A stretch of 64,000 bases of DNA, taken from positions 1 through 64,000 of the forward strand of contig JADIIX010000031.1 in assembly GCA_027604505.1 (NCBI GenBank), read 5' to 3'. Within the stretch, counting starts at the first letter, position 1. Every line of letters starts with the position of its first letter. A program made the position numbers and the translations under genes. The notes under the pieces were generated by a model. That model was not told the origin of the DNA. It worked only from the letters and a program-made list of their open reading frames with translations, and did no database searches. Of this stretch, positions 33,024 through 44,110 are shown in pieces. The DNA is from Gonapodya sp. JEL0774. Lineage: Eukaryota; Monoblepharomycota; Monoblepharidomycetes; Monoblepharidales; Gonapodyaceae.

Positions 33024-34131
33024 GGAATGTGACGGAAGGGAGAAACACGAGTTGAGGTGACCGCTCTTACAAACGCATAGCTTTCACTGCATGACACCGC
33101 GAACCTGAATGCCATGGTGTCGTCTGTTACATCCTTAACAGCAGGTCCTGAATTGTTATTTTGTGAGAGTGTCTCCCTTCGAGAGAGTATTCCAAGCATC
33201 TGCAATGAGGGGATGACGGATGAAGTTTTGATTCGATTCAGAGTCCTCCTTTTCTCTGGGTGGAGCAGTAGAAGTGCGAGGTGAGTTTCAAGTAGAAATA
33301 CAAGTTCCACTGAAGATTTACCAAGTGCGAAATGCGATTATGAAATATCTGTGCGACGCTGAGTTTCAAGACGATCGCCACCCAAAAACTCAGCGGATCG
33401 GAATTTCCGTGTTCTTTCCGCCCCATTCCGGGTGACGTTTACACAGTATCAGAGCATCTCTTTTTACGCAAATTCACGCAAAAGGAACTCACGGGGCAGT
33501 CCTCGCTGGGAACAGTACGAATCATGACCGGATCTTTCGGTCGCCCTGTTGTCGACAGGAATCACCAACTCGGCAGAGTTTAGAGCTTTGTCATCGGTGT
33601 CAGCTACATGAACATCGGTTCATCAAGCGTCTCTATTACCATCTATACCAAGGGAATTTCTTCCGCGCCATCTGCGTCGAGAGGGTTTGACATTGCTCAC
33701 GTAGAATCTTTCGCGTCCATCTTTGGCACTCTCTGTTTCTGCTTCCCCGATTCGTGTTTTTACACTAGTATTTCAGTTCTTACAATTTTATTTACGTGAT
33801 CTTCTGTGTTTTGTGATCAGGACAACTGTCAAAGACCAACTGCTACAGACTGCATAACTGCCAAGTGTCACAACTCTTTCTCTTTCTCGAGTCCAGCGAG
33901 TCCAGCAGTGCTTCTGAGTCTCTGAGTTTTTGAACCAAAACCTTTGTCCCCTATCAGCAGCAGAGGAACCCGGCGAGGGAAGCTTTCCAACAGGTTGAAA
34001 CGTTAGACTTCTCTCCTCTTTCTCTCCCATCGATTGATTCCCGGGATGGATTATAAAAGGAAGGGCTCAATTCGACGCTCCCAACTCCGTCCACGTCTGT
34101 GACGGAAATCACCTGCAGCGAGGAATGTCCA
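33024..34131. other. Intergenic region or unseen 5' exons
   Basis: Minus-strand open text at 33310-33024 (TLNRIKTSSVIPSLQMLG...) could be a 5' exon of the Sec14-like gene, but no domain supports it. The stretch 33430-34040 holds no gene I recognise. A TATAAAA lies at 34052-34058 ahead of the next plus-strand gene. Confidence 0.35.
34052..34058 (+). promoter_or_regulatory. Possible TATA box of the LRR-like gene
   Basis: TATAAAA, 74 bp before the likely start codon at 34132. It is only a motif match in an A/T-poor neighbourhood; no start site is known. Confidence 0.3.
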
Positions 34132-35098
34132 ATGGTTCAAGACGTTCTCCTGTCACTCCCCACTCGTTATCCAAATCTGAAGGAACTGACGATAACGCCA
34201 TCGTACGAGGACTATCAACTCTCCTTTGGAGGTCTTTCTTTTCCGAAGCTGGAGAGATTGGAAGTAGAACATCAACCACTCGATCATATTATGTTTTCAA
34301 CAGATGGACGTCGGTAAATTCATCTTGGACCTGCCGGGTACGTGTTCTGGATCAGTGAGGGCCGGGGGAGAGGAGGGAGGGGGGGGGGGGGGGCTCATCG
34401 TGTGATGTATATAACGACGCACGACTAACTGAGAAATGCACAATCATTGTCTATAGAACTCCGCTACTTTCATGCTCAGCGTGTCACGGTCCATAAGCCC
34501 TCCCAGTTCGGACCATCTCTCAGTCGCTGCCCCAATCTCGAAACCTTCACCTTTGGGGGCCTTGGTGAGCTACAAAATTCTTGCGTCCCATTTTTCTGAA
34601 TATTTTTTCTCATCCATTGTCGGATCAAATCTAGGCGTCTCCAAGAAATCAAAAAGGCACAAACTCGCGCTCACCCGGTGCACTCAACTGGATTTTTGCC
34701 GTTCTGATGATCTCGACTACCTGGACACTTGGGCCTCAAAGTAAGGAGTTGCATTTTCGAGTCTCGTTGGGCGGTGTGGCACTTTGCCCATTTATTGACA
34801 TGCCCTCACAATCGCCACTGGAACTGGATCCTTCTTAACACTCTTTCTTCCCGCCTCCATGTCAATCAATCCCAGTCTCACTGATTTCAGTCTCAAGGCT
34901 TGCTCCAGTATACAGGAAGTAAACATTCTCGTAAAACCCCCAAGTGGTTATGACATTTTCATGAGAAGCTGGGAATCGTCCAAAGGAGCTTCCTCGTGTA
35001 CTCTCAACCTGATCAACGCAGGGCATCCTGGCGGTAATCTGAGGAACCCAGATCGCTGTAAGAAGGTCCTGCGGGAAGAATCGGAAGATTGGTTTTGA
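34132..35098 (+). CDS. Leucine-rich-repeat (F-box-like) protein, small
   Basis: About four exons. The first (34132 to about 34310) has LRR text: LLSLPTRYPNLKELTITPS, then LSFGGLSFPKLERLEVEH. The second (about 34457-34563) continues with LRYFHAQRVTVHK and RCPNLETFTFGGLG, another repeat. The third (about 34634-34740) has LALTRCTQLDFCRSDDLDY, and the last (about 34876-35098) begins LTDFSLKACSSIQEVNIL. The repeat spacing is that of fungal F-box/LRR proteins, but I see no F-box, so it may be truncated or the F-box exon may lie upstream. The donor of exon 1 is not certain. The protein would be about 230 residues, short for the family. Confidence 0.5.
34379..34393 (+). repeat. Poly-G tract in an intron of the LRR-like gene
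   Basis: A run of about 15 G in the first intron. Such runs are prone to length error. Confidence 0.7.
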
Positions 35099-35359
35099 GT
35101 ACTTAATACGTATCCAAGCCTTCATAGGAAGGGAGCGGCGCCAGGAACAAAGATGTTACCTGTATTGTTTGATTATCATAGCGACCTTTTGGGCGATGTT
35201 TTTAAAATAATGCAATACATGAGAGTCCAATGCACGTGCACATACACCTTTTGTTTCTCTGACTGAACCCACCAACCCGAAGAGCTCGCACACTGCGACT
35301 CACAGCCTCAAACGAGACTTTTTCTCGTGCATTGCCTCTCACCAAACTTAGACTTCGCA

Positions 35360-37804
35360 ATGCTGTCCACTGGACGCGGAGGTGCGCAACAGAATCGGCA
35401 GGACGGTTACAGGGATTCGGGTCGACAGGGTCAAGGGGGATCAACGTGGGGCCCTGAAGCTCATACTGGAGTCCAAAGTCCCTCTCAGAGTGAGTTCGAC
35501 CGAGGATAGAAGTGCCATTCGGGGAGGAGTTGAGGACTCGAACTTAGAATTCTGGATCTGGGAAGCCACCGTTATTTCCGCGATCCGGGATCCATTACTG
35601 CGGAAACCACATAAGCACCAAAAAGAATACCAGTGATTTGCTGTCCCGGTCGCAGCGTTTTGTTAGAAACATTGCGTGGGTGACGTCAGTATCACAAAAC
35701 CTCACCTCAGATCCCCCACCTCGTTCAGCGGTTGGTACTATTGATCGAGCAAAACCAAACGAAATGATCTCTCTTTCCAGTAATGGTAAGTATTTTGCTT
35801 TATTCAAACCTCAAAGACATCATCCTCAGAAAAGATCTACTTTCCATACGGCCAACGGCACTTACTGTGGGCCGAGAATAGATCCTTCCGAGCCCTCAGC
35901 TACCCAAGCAGCTCGCCTTGATGCAAGCGCCATTCGCCACATAACTCATGCCATGGGTAGCACCTCGATCACCGACTGAATCCGACAGATCTCCCCAGAT
36001 CAGTACCTCCGCGAACGGAGACAAGAGAGAGAAGAGGAACTGCGGCAGAAGCTCAAGCAGATCAAAACTACGAAAGGGAGGGAGGTCAAATCGGGGACCG
36101 GTGCGATGAGAATGGATGGGAGAGGAATGTGGCCACAGCAGAGGGAGAGATCACCGACTTTCGACTCGAGTACCGAGCAGGAGAGTGGTACAAGCTCATC
36201 AAAAGAATGGCTGCATGATGCCTGGGAGGAGCAAATTTCTGATGAAGCCAAGAGAGCGGCCAAGGGGAACAAGTCGAACACCAGGGTGGCTCCTCAGGCT
36301 TCAAGATCCTCGAGAGGTGGAACTACGAGCCGAGAGCCCCGATCAGGGGCGGGTTTCTACGGACGACAAGCCCTTGCCACTTCCAGAAATGTGATATTTG
36401 CTGAAACGCCGTCTAGACCTGCTACCGGGGAGTTTGGCACAGAGTGGGTCACGGAAGATCATCGGCGCGAGTCAAGACAACCCGCTGAGAGAAAATCAAG
36501 CAACTGGGATCAGTCGAGCACAAATTCAATAAGGGGTCAGGAGTCCCATTTCGATTCAGCCAGGAATCAGTGCCGTGAGACTTGGAGTTCAAGAGTTGAC
36601 ACATCGCAGCATGATAAGGTGAGGATGGTTATATAACATGGTCGACATTAATATTTAGCCTTTAACGGAGGTGTTCCAACCTAATGGTGTGCTTGATTGC
36701 GTCCGTACCCCTGTTGCCTTCGCCTACAGTTTCAGAATCCCACATCCCCCTCAGACAAGGTTTACAAACACTTGGGGGCCTTGATTGAGCCAGCAAGATC
36801 TGCCAATTACGGAGAAGTACCAGTTCAGAAAGTGTACAAGGAATCGGATGCATCGATCGCTCCGGTTTGTGTCAGATATACGTTCATACACCACAACCAC
36901 TGATGACCATCTTTTCCAGGATTCCGTTGGAGATCAGAGGGTTTTCGATTCATCAGCAAAGCCCCCTCTCCCGATCACGCTCAATGCCTCCCCGAGTTTG
37001 GCTATATCTGTTCCACAGATCGGCCAATCCCACTTCACGTGGCCATATCACGAACAACGTTCTCCCATTGGTCGCTGTCGCGATCCGATGGCAGGCTGGG
37101 ATTCTGAGACGAGTGCCAGTCCATTCCAAGTCACCAACCGCCGCTCAAGTGCGGATACGTGGAGCTCATCTCGCAGCGGATCTTCTCTCAACCAGGCTGG
37201 TGGAGGTTCGACCCGACGGCATGTGTACCGACACCTCGGTGCTGATTTGCTACCAACTCCAAGCAGCCACTTCGTTTTCTTTACTTTCCCACGTCAAGTT
37301 GATCCAACTTTAAGGTCTGTTCCCGCTGTTGTCTCAAGAGTAGCGTCCTACTTTGTTCCTTCGTCGACGTTCCCTCCATGTTCCGACGGTGATCCAGGGG
37401 ATATCAGGGAAATCACGTTCGCGGATGAAATGAACTGGGAGAGGTGGGAGAGTATGGTAACAGAGAATGGGCTTGTGAGCGAAGCTGACGCATTGGAGGA
37501 AGGCGAAGTGCTGGATGTGGGACATCTAGAGATCACCGTTGAATCCGATCCGACTGACTATGTCAATCAGTCTTTCGTTGTAGGAGCGCTTTGTTTTCAA
37601 GGATACGATCATCAATGGGATGCCACGCTGGAGCCACTTAGACGGTCCAGGTCAGTTGCAGTTGCGAGGTGGGAAATGGGTGCTGCACAAATGCCTGTTG
37701 TGGCATACCTGGTGTGCAGTGGAATCGCTGGAGGCACGAGATTGAAGATGGATGGAGTGATCATTGGGTGTGACAAGGATGTGCTCGTTTGCGTGATGAA
37801 ATGA
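35360..37804 (+). CDS. Uncharacterised, largely disordered protein with conserved-looking C-terminus
   Basis: Not recognised. Exon 1 (35360-35489) is Gly/Gln/Arg-rich and ends at GTGAGT. Later exons include about 35640-35785, and one starting near 35999 that opens with a charged helix (QYLRERRQEREEELRQKLKQ) and continues in Ser/Arg/Glu-rich text to about 36620. Then come about 36730-36860 and a long last exon from about 36920 to the stop at 37804. The last 180 residues are better ordered: HFVFFTFPRQVDPTLRS, then ITFADEMNWERWESMV, FVVGALCFQGYDHQWD and a final beta-rich stretch. I cannot name a domain. Splice sites are inferred from frame and GT/AG signals. Confidence 0.55.
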
Positions 37805-38215
37805 GGGGTGGTTCGCTCGATTGCAAAACAATTACTTCGCAGATAGATCGATTGCAAGGAGCCGACACAATGTCAAAATAATGCAAGAGTTTCAAATACA
37901 AATGAATTCGGTAACAGCATCACATGCGCAATCCAACGGTTCACCATGCGATCCTGTTTTTTGGTGAGACAGATTCGAGCTAAAGCGGCCGAAAGGCATA
38001 ATCATGTGTCCGGATTTCTAAATTTAAGGTGGAGATAAGATTGAACGATACACTCAATGTGGAAAATAGTTTTCCTATTCAACCTCCTGGGTCAAGGCGA
38101 TCAAGGCTCATGTTTCTAACTTTAGCAACCCCCTTGCATCAGGCTGGAGAGAAAAAGCCTATACGAAGAGCTGCAGTTAAGTCATATCAGAGGCGTGAAA
38201 TTGGCATCAGCATTC
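37805..38215. other. Intergenic
   Basis: A 411-bp gap between convergent genes. No open frame or repeat of note. Confidence 0.6.
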
Positions 38216-41200
38216 TCATGAGGGTGCTGTGGTTGACGTCGTGGTTGCAGCCAACGCCGCTAATCTCTTAGCCTCCTTTCTCCGCTTCTTCCTTTCAGTC
38301 TTTTTCCTCCGCAAATCTTTCTTGTGATCTTCTCTTGCCGCGTCGTCTGTAAGTGAAGGTGCATTCTGGATTTTGTTGAGTAACTGGGCAACGCCGAAAC
38401 CAGATGGTACCACTTGTTCAGCAGTTGAAGACGTGGATTCGGATGAAATCGAGGCATTCGGTGATGCTCGCGACGTCACATTAGGAGTTATGCTGTGGGG
38501 TAATCGGGGTGCTTTGCGAGATGTGGGTTGGGAGTTCGGGAAGACGGGGCCATCCTCTTCTTCTGAATCACTGTCAGAAGCGGAAGCAGATCGATCGAGC
38601 GGCTTTTCGATGGATCGTTCATCTAACTCATCACTGTTTTCCACTGCTTCTGGTCCCCGTTTTCGTTTCTTACTAGGGATCACGGTTGACGCAACTCGTG
38701 AATGCATGTCCTGCAAAAACAGCGATCAATGTTCACATCAAATGAAACCATGCAAAAATTCCAAACCACAATAATTGGGTGGCAAACGCTTACCTCTCGC
38801 TCTTCTATAACAGCTCCAGCCCTCTTCGCGAGCATCTCACCGACTTTCTCTTTGGACTCGAAACTTCCCTTTCCATCTTTAACCTTCACCTTCTTCACTT
38901 TGCCTGCATCATATTCTGCATCCCACGAGTCAGGCCTTGCCATTCTGTCGGGTTTATGAGACGCTACTAACGCTGCATCTCGCATCTCTATTCCAAACGA
39001 GTCCGCTCCACCATTGTCAGCTCCATCCAAATCATCCCAGCCCGGTACTGCCTCACCAAACACCAACTCTGTTGCGCGATCATGGAGTGATGTGGCAGTT
39101 TTCGCAACTGCCCGAGACTCTCCAACACGCCTTCCCAATGTCGCGGCTTCCTCCCTCTTCACCACTTCAGCCAGGGCGGCACGTTTGAGACCTTCGGCGG
39201 CATCCCAAGAAACTGCAGGACCTTCAGTAACCTTCTTCGGTCTGACCACCGGGCCTGAATGGAGGTCTTCGGATTCGGATTCTGCCGATTCTCGATGAGA
39301 CCGCTTATCTGTCTTCGAAGACGCTGTAGAATCGCCGTCTCCAGCATCTGTCACCGTCCAACGCGATTTTCCGACCGCAATGGGCCAGGAGGTGATGGGT
39401 ACATCAAGATTGGAAGTGGCCACATTGCCAACGGAATCCTGATCTGGAGAAGACTGCCGCTTGCGCTTCCGTGAATCAGACCGCACCGAAGAAGTCGAAG
39501 CACTTTCGACGGTTCCAGTGGAGAGTGCGATCGGGGTCCCAGAAGAGGATAAGCACTTTGGAAGGTCGTTTTCGATGTTGGAATCCGAAAGTGATGCTGC
39601 GTTCTCTTCTCCTCCTTTCACTTTTGGAGTTGGCGAAACCTCCTCCCGTTGGTTGGGCTGCGGTGGGTCAACATTGGGAGTTTTCCGCTGCTTCAGTGCA
39701 TCAGGGATCTGTTTCTCCACAGGAGCGCTGGCGGAAAGATGGGGTCCCTTCCCTCCTGCTCCGTCGCTTACTTGTTCCGAGTGAAGGAGTGGCTTTGCTT
39801 CCACACTTGGCGGATGAGCCAGGCCCGATGCCCCACTGGAATTGTGGAAAAATCCTGGGGGCAATTCAGGCCCATACACGTTTTTCTTGCGCGCCGCGTC
39901 GTCTGTGACAGGCAGGTGTCCCGGTTCAACTTGTTGGGGTAGTTCAGGGCCATACACCTTTGGTTTACGTGGTGCGTCGTCCATGACAGGCAAATGTCCC
40001 GAGTCAATCTGTTGGCGTGTCATACCTTTCGATAATGCGGTGACCGCTCCATTCACCAGTTTGCCGTTCACTGGAGTGAGGGGTGCGCCACCCCTGCCGT
40101 CCACTCTCACGTAAACCAACAGGTACGCCTCCACACCCTCCACGCCCTCCCATCCGACTCTCCGCACTTCCTCATCATCGTAGCATAGCCACGAAGAGGG
40201 TGTTACCCTAGGTGCATCACCAGGTCGGACGGGAGGTCTGGCTTCGAGCGGCAAAGCAGGGCGGACATACGCGACGTAGTGCCCCGATCGAGTAGAGCGA
40301 CCACGATGTGAGACGAGGCCCGTGAGTGCGTACCAGTGTGGGGGTTGGCGGGAGGTGGTACTCGTAGGGGACATGAAGGGTGAAATGTCAAGTAATGCTG
40401 GGAAGGCAACTCGATGGGACAGCTTTTCTGCGCCACCGTAGCCATATCCTCCGCCACTGCCCATGCCACCGAATCCAAATCTCTTGAGTTGCACGCACAA
40501 CACCTTCGGTGCGCCGTGAATTGTCACCCATTTCTCCGCGTCTCTGGGTACTTTGCACTTGGGACACTTCCATCTTTCCCCACCCGTGAGCTTCTCCTTG
40601 CGCGTAAATCGTTCTAGTGCACGATTTAAAGTGGAGCAGTGGTTGATGTCAAGACTGAGGTCAGATAGGGGGTCGTAGGTAGGGGAAGTTGTTTGACAAT
40701 GGAGGCACGTGAGAAGGGACCGTAGGTGGGAGGAGAAGAGGAGGGATGGAAGAGTGGTCGGCAGTAGTGCGGGGGGGATCCTGGTCATTGGATATCAATG
40801 AAGATGATTTAAAATCGAGGTCAAGCGCGCCGAGAAACGCAACTCACTTCTCACCACCCGCTGCACTCTTCTGCATACCTTCCACCAAATATCGCAAGAA
40901 CTCATGGGCATCTTCTTGCCGGCCAGGACGGAAATGGGGGGCGATCACTGCACAGTATATGGCGCAGATCGGAAACTCGTCCTCAGTTCTCAAAACGCGC
41001 AATCCCGCTGTTACACAAATGCTCAAGGATCCACCGGCTTCGCTATGCCAAAGCACTTCCGGCCTCGCACCGCCAGGTCCACAAGCACTCACCTTTCAAC
41101 CTATCCACAAGTCCCCGTGGGTGTAGTGGACCAGTAACTCCACCACCACTTTGCCCACCACCACCCGCAGCGCCGACCATCCTCTGCACCAGCCTCTCCA

Positions 41201-42037
41201 ATTCGCACGTGACACACCAACCACCTCGCCCACACTTTCCTGCTTCTCTCGACGTCCGCCCGTGGTGACCCGAGGCAAGGTACGCTCCGACGGGAGGCGA
41301 GTGGACGAGGGCTTGGAGAGTTGAGTTGAGGAAGCATGTGTTGCCAAGGTTCACGAAGGAGCGGAGGGGACGAAAGGCGTGAGGCCAGTCAGAGGGTATG
41401 GCTGCCACGGAAAAGAGGTAACGTGACGGTACAGGTGGACCCGGGAGCGAGTTTGGCGGATGAGCTGAGGAGTTATTATGGTGACCAGTTCCGAATCATA
41501 AATTTTGGGGAAATGTATCATTTAAGTTCGAGAAAGATGTCCAAACGTACGCTCTTCTTGCTCTATAGCGGCAATCGATTTCGTCTTTCCCGGTAGCGGT
41601 GGCGGTTCTGCTGATGGGTTGAGAGTCCGAAGTCCCCCAGCTGCGAGGCTACCAGGGCTCGTGTCGTTTGCCCCAGCGCCGTCCGCGTTGAGCTGGTTTA
41701 TGGCCCTATATTTGCGCCGCAACTGGTCATACCCCGCGTCATCATTATCTTTGGCCCTTTTGAACGCGATGGACCTCGAAAAGATGGGGTGCGTGCGCTC
41801 GAGCCGTTCGCCGTCCGCTTGACCACTCGCGTTGCTGGCCAGGATCTTGTCAATGAGAGCCCCCTTTCGGCTCTGACTTTGATTCTCGCCCGGCTCCAAG
41901 TTCGGTTCGTCTAAAAGTTTGCTCGTCGTCCTCGAGAGTTTCTCTGCTCCAGCTGTCCCCGTCCCGTTCACGTAGATCGTCGACATCGTCGCGAGACTCG
42001 GCGCCTCCGTGGCCGTCATAGTGCTCGCGCTAACCAT
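38216..42037 (-). CDS. Ubiquitin carboxyl-terminal hydrolase, USP36/Ubp-like
   Basis: Removes ubiquitin from proteins as a Cys protease. Exon 1 (42037-41550) is a disordered N-terminal region. The catalytic domain begins in exon 2 with the Cys box LRSFVNLGNTCFLNSTLQAL. The next exon has HFRPGRQEDAHEFLRYLVEG (about 40940-40870). The large exon (about 40778-38790) has the zinc site (CLHCQ, then CPKC), TIHGAPKVLCVQLKRFGFG and the His box RSGHYVAYVR, closing with EAYLLVYVR. A long acidic/Ser-rich tail and a last exon (38710-38216) follow, ending in a very basic KKDLRRKKTERKKRRKEAKR. Domain order and the basic, nucleolar-type C-terminus resemble USP36. The start could be 42190 instead; 42037 is chosen because the text upstream looks non-coding. 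Confidence 0.88.
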
Positions 42038-42393
42038 TTCCTGAACAGATGGCTGTTCTTGAATGGACAATCGCCGAATTTCGCCTTTGTAATGGGCAGA
42101 CGCTTGGACCGTCCCGCAATAAAGAAGGGCAAAGGGTGTTTGTTTTTGCCTGGCAGCAAGGAGGGAGGTGCAAAGAGAAAAATCCACCAACGCCCAAAAA
42201 GAGGATTACCAGGCTCACAATGGAATTAATGACATAAATAGCGTTGTTCCTCTAGTTTTTTTATGCCTTATTTGGTGAAGATGAGGACAAGGAGCTGTCA
42301 GTTGGTTTCTTCGGAACCACGAACCGATGCTCTTCTAAATTTGATCTATGACGTCTTGCATGGTTCCAATCCAAGTTATTTGATAGTTCTCGA

Positions 42394-43391
42394 TTACCGA
42401 CTTCCCCCCTCAAATACTACCTCCACGTCCATTTCTGCCTCGCACCCTGTGCCATTGTGTGGACTGCCGGAGGGCACGAGCCCTTTTTCATTCCTCCACG
42501 CTTCTGCAAAATCGTGGAAAAAATCCACCTGCTTTCTGTTGAGAACGTGTCCTCGCCGTTTCCGAACGTGGTGCAGAAGATCGTGGGAGGATTTGGTGGG
42601 GTAGTGGTGGGCCAAGAAACAGAGAGCCGAGAGGGGAGCCCGGCCTAGTCCTGACAGTTGGGAGCCACAAAGGATCGATCGCAATCACAGTGATGGACGG
42701 GTGAGGTCTCGACTCGTACACACCTGCGTGACAGTGCACGGCGACTTTGAATCCTTTACTAATTGTTGCATGCATTCGCTCAACGATGTCTGCCATTTGT
42801 TCGTACATAGGAACCTGGGAGACATGGTGCAGAGAAGGGTGATCAGTTCTACACGGACTGCAGAGGGGATCACCAGCAGCCAGGACAAACGTGCAAGCAA
42901 CATACCTCCAAATCCTCCCAGCACTGATGCAAATGCTCGATCCCCTTTGATGTCAGCTCTTCCGGACGGTAAGAGAGCCCTGGAGCTGTGCGATGAACTC
43001 CGTCCCCACAGGTGCCGTGTTCCCCTGGTTCCTGACAGCAAACCACCAGTCGAATCCCTGCAGCGTAGAATTTGGTTGCAATATCAAACTGAGAGGTATC
43101 GCCAGCCGCGTTATCATCAACAAATTCACTTGAGTTCTGATCGAAACTCAAAGTACCACTCGCCCAATACGGCTGCGTTCCACTCACCTCCTCAAAAACT
43201 CTAGAGCTCGGTCTGCTCATAACTAGCACATCATCGGTGACCCAAGTCGCAAAAAGCCCATTGAAAGCCGTTTCCCTCTTGCCATTTGTCCCTCTATCCC
43301 ATCGCTTGCCGCAATAAGAGCAGCCAGTGCCACCCGGACAGTAGCACCGAGCAGGCTGGACAGTGACCGTTGTACTCGACTGAGCGCTCAT
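42394..43391 (-). CDS. PTPDC1-like protein tyrosine phosphatase
   Basis: Three exons: 43391-42906, 42814-42724 and 42650-42394. A Cys-rich N-terminus (CYCPGGTGCSYCGKRW) is followed by family landmarks: NGLFATWVTDDVLVMSRPS, then VVCCQEPGEHGTCGDGV, SYRPEELTSKGIEHLHQ, VPMYEQMADIVERM and the P-loop. The phosphatase loop is HCHAG/LGRA, with the intron falling inside it; after splicing it gives C-x5-R with Ala after the Arg, where Thr or Ser is usual. The PTPDC1 family is restricted largely to ciliated lineages and linked to centrosome and cilium length, which suits a zoosporic fungus. The C-terminal part (NRKQVDFFHDFAEAW) is short compared with animal homologues. Confidence 0.88.
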
Positions 43392-44110
43392 GGCTGTGGG
43401 TTTCTTTTCGACGTCAAGAGATCTGAATATCTTGGTTTCAGAACCGCATTATATGGCCACAAGAGCCCCTCACACTTGTGGAGGAGTCGCAACAAAAAAC
43501 CGAAATTTCAGATTTCATGCAAGCTGTTCGGCAGCTGGAATCTGACCAGGAATGACTACTTCAACCAAAACTTGGGGGTGCAGACAAGAATATCGAATCT
43601 TGAAATGCGGAGTGCTCTCGTGAGAACTCCGCAGAAGGGTTAAAGAAGCAACTTTCAAGTCACCAAAACCGGAGAGTCACCAAGAAAGCCGCTGCTTTTG
43701 ACCAGCGACTGGCCTTGGATGTGAGGGAAGATGAGGGGCTTGATCGTGGGCAGGAAGCAGTCCAGGTCGGGTGTCGCATTGGCGGGAAAGTCGGGTACTA
43801 TAGCACGCCCCGAGAGCGGATATCTGCAGAATGTTATAAAAAACAGCAATGGTTGTGTCCCCATTTTTATCCCCAGCTTGTTGTTTTTCTCTTAGTTTTC
43901 ACGCACTCACGCACCCGAGGCATCGGGAAAAAGGGCAACACTCGAAGACAAGTCTTTGTTGTACATAATTCTGATCCTTGTACTTCAAACAATCCCAACT
44001 TCGCCTGGCGCATTTTCTCGGCCAACATCATCAGCTTTGTCTACTTCGTGGAGTTGTGTGGGTTCGCTCAAGTTGAACGAAAGGAACAATACGGTCCTAA
44101 CAACTGGACA
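43392..44110. other. Divergent promoter region
   Basis: A 719-bp gap between the phosphatase (minus) and the first ankyrin-SH3 gene (plus). The frame of the latter is open upstream to 43715, but the paralogues start at the equivalent of 44111. I see no other gene. Confidence 0.5.
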
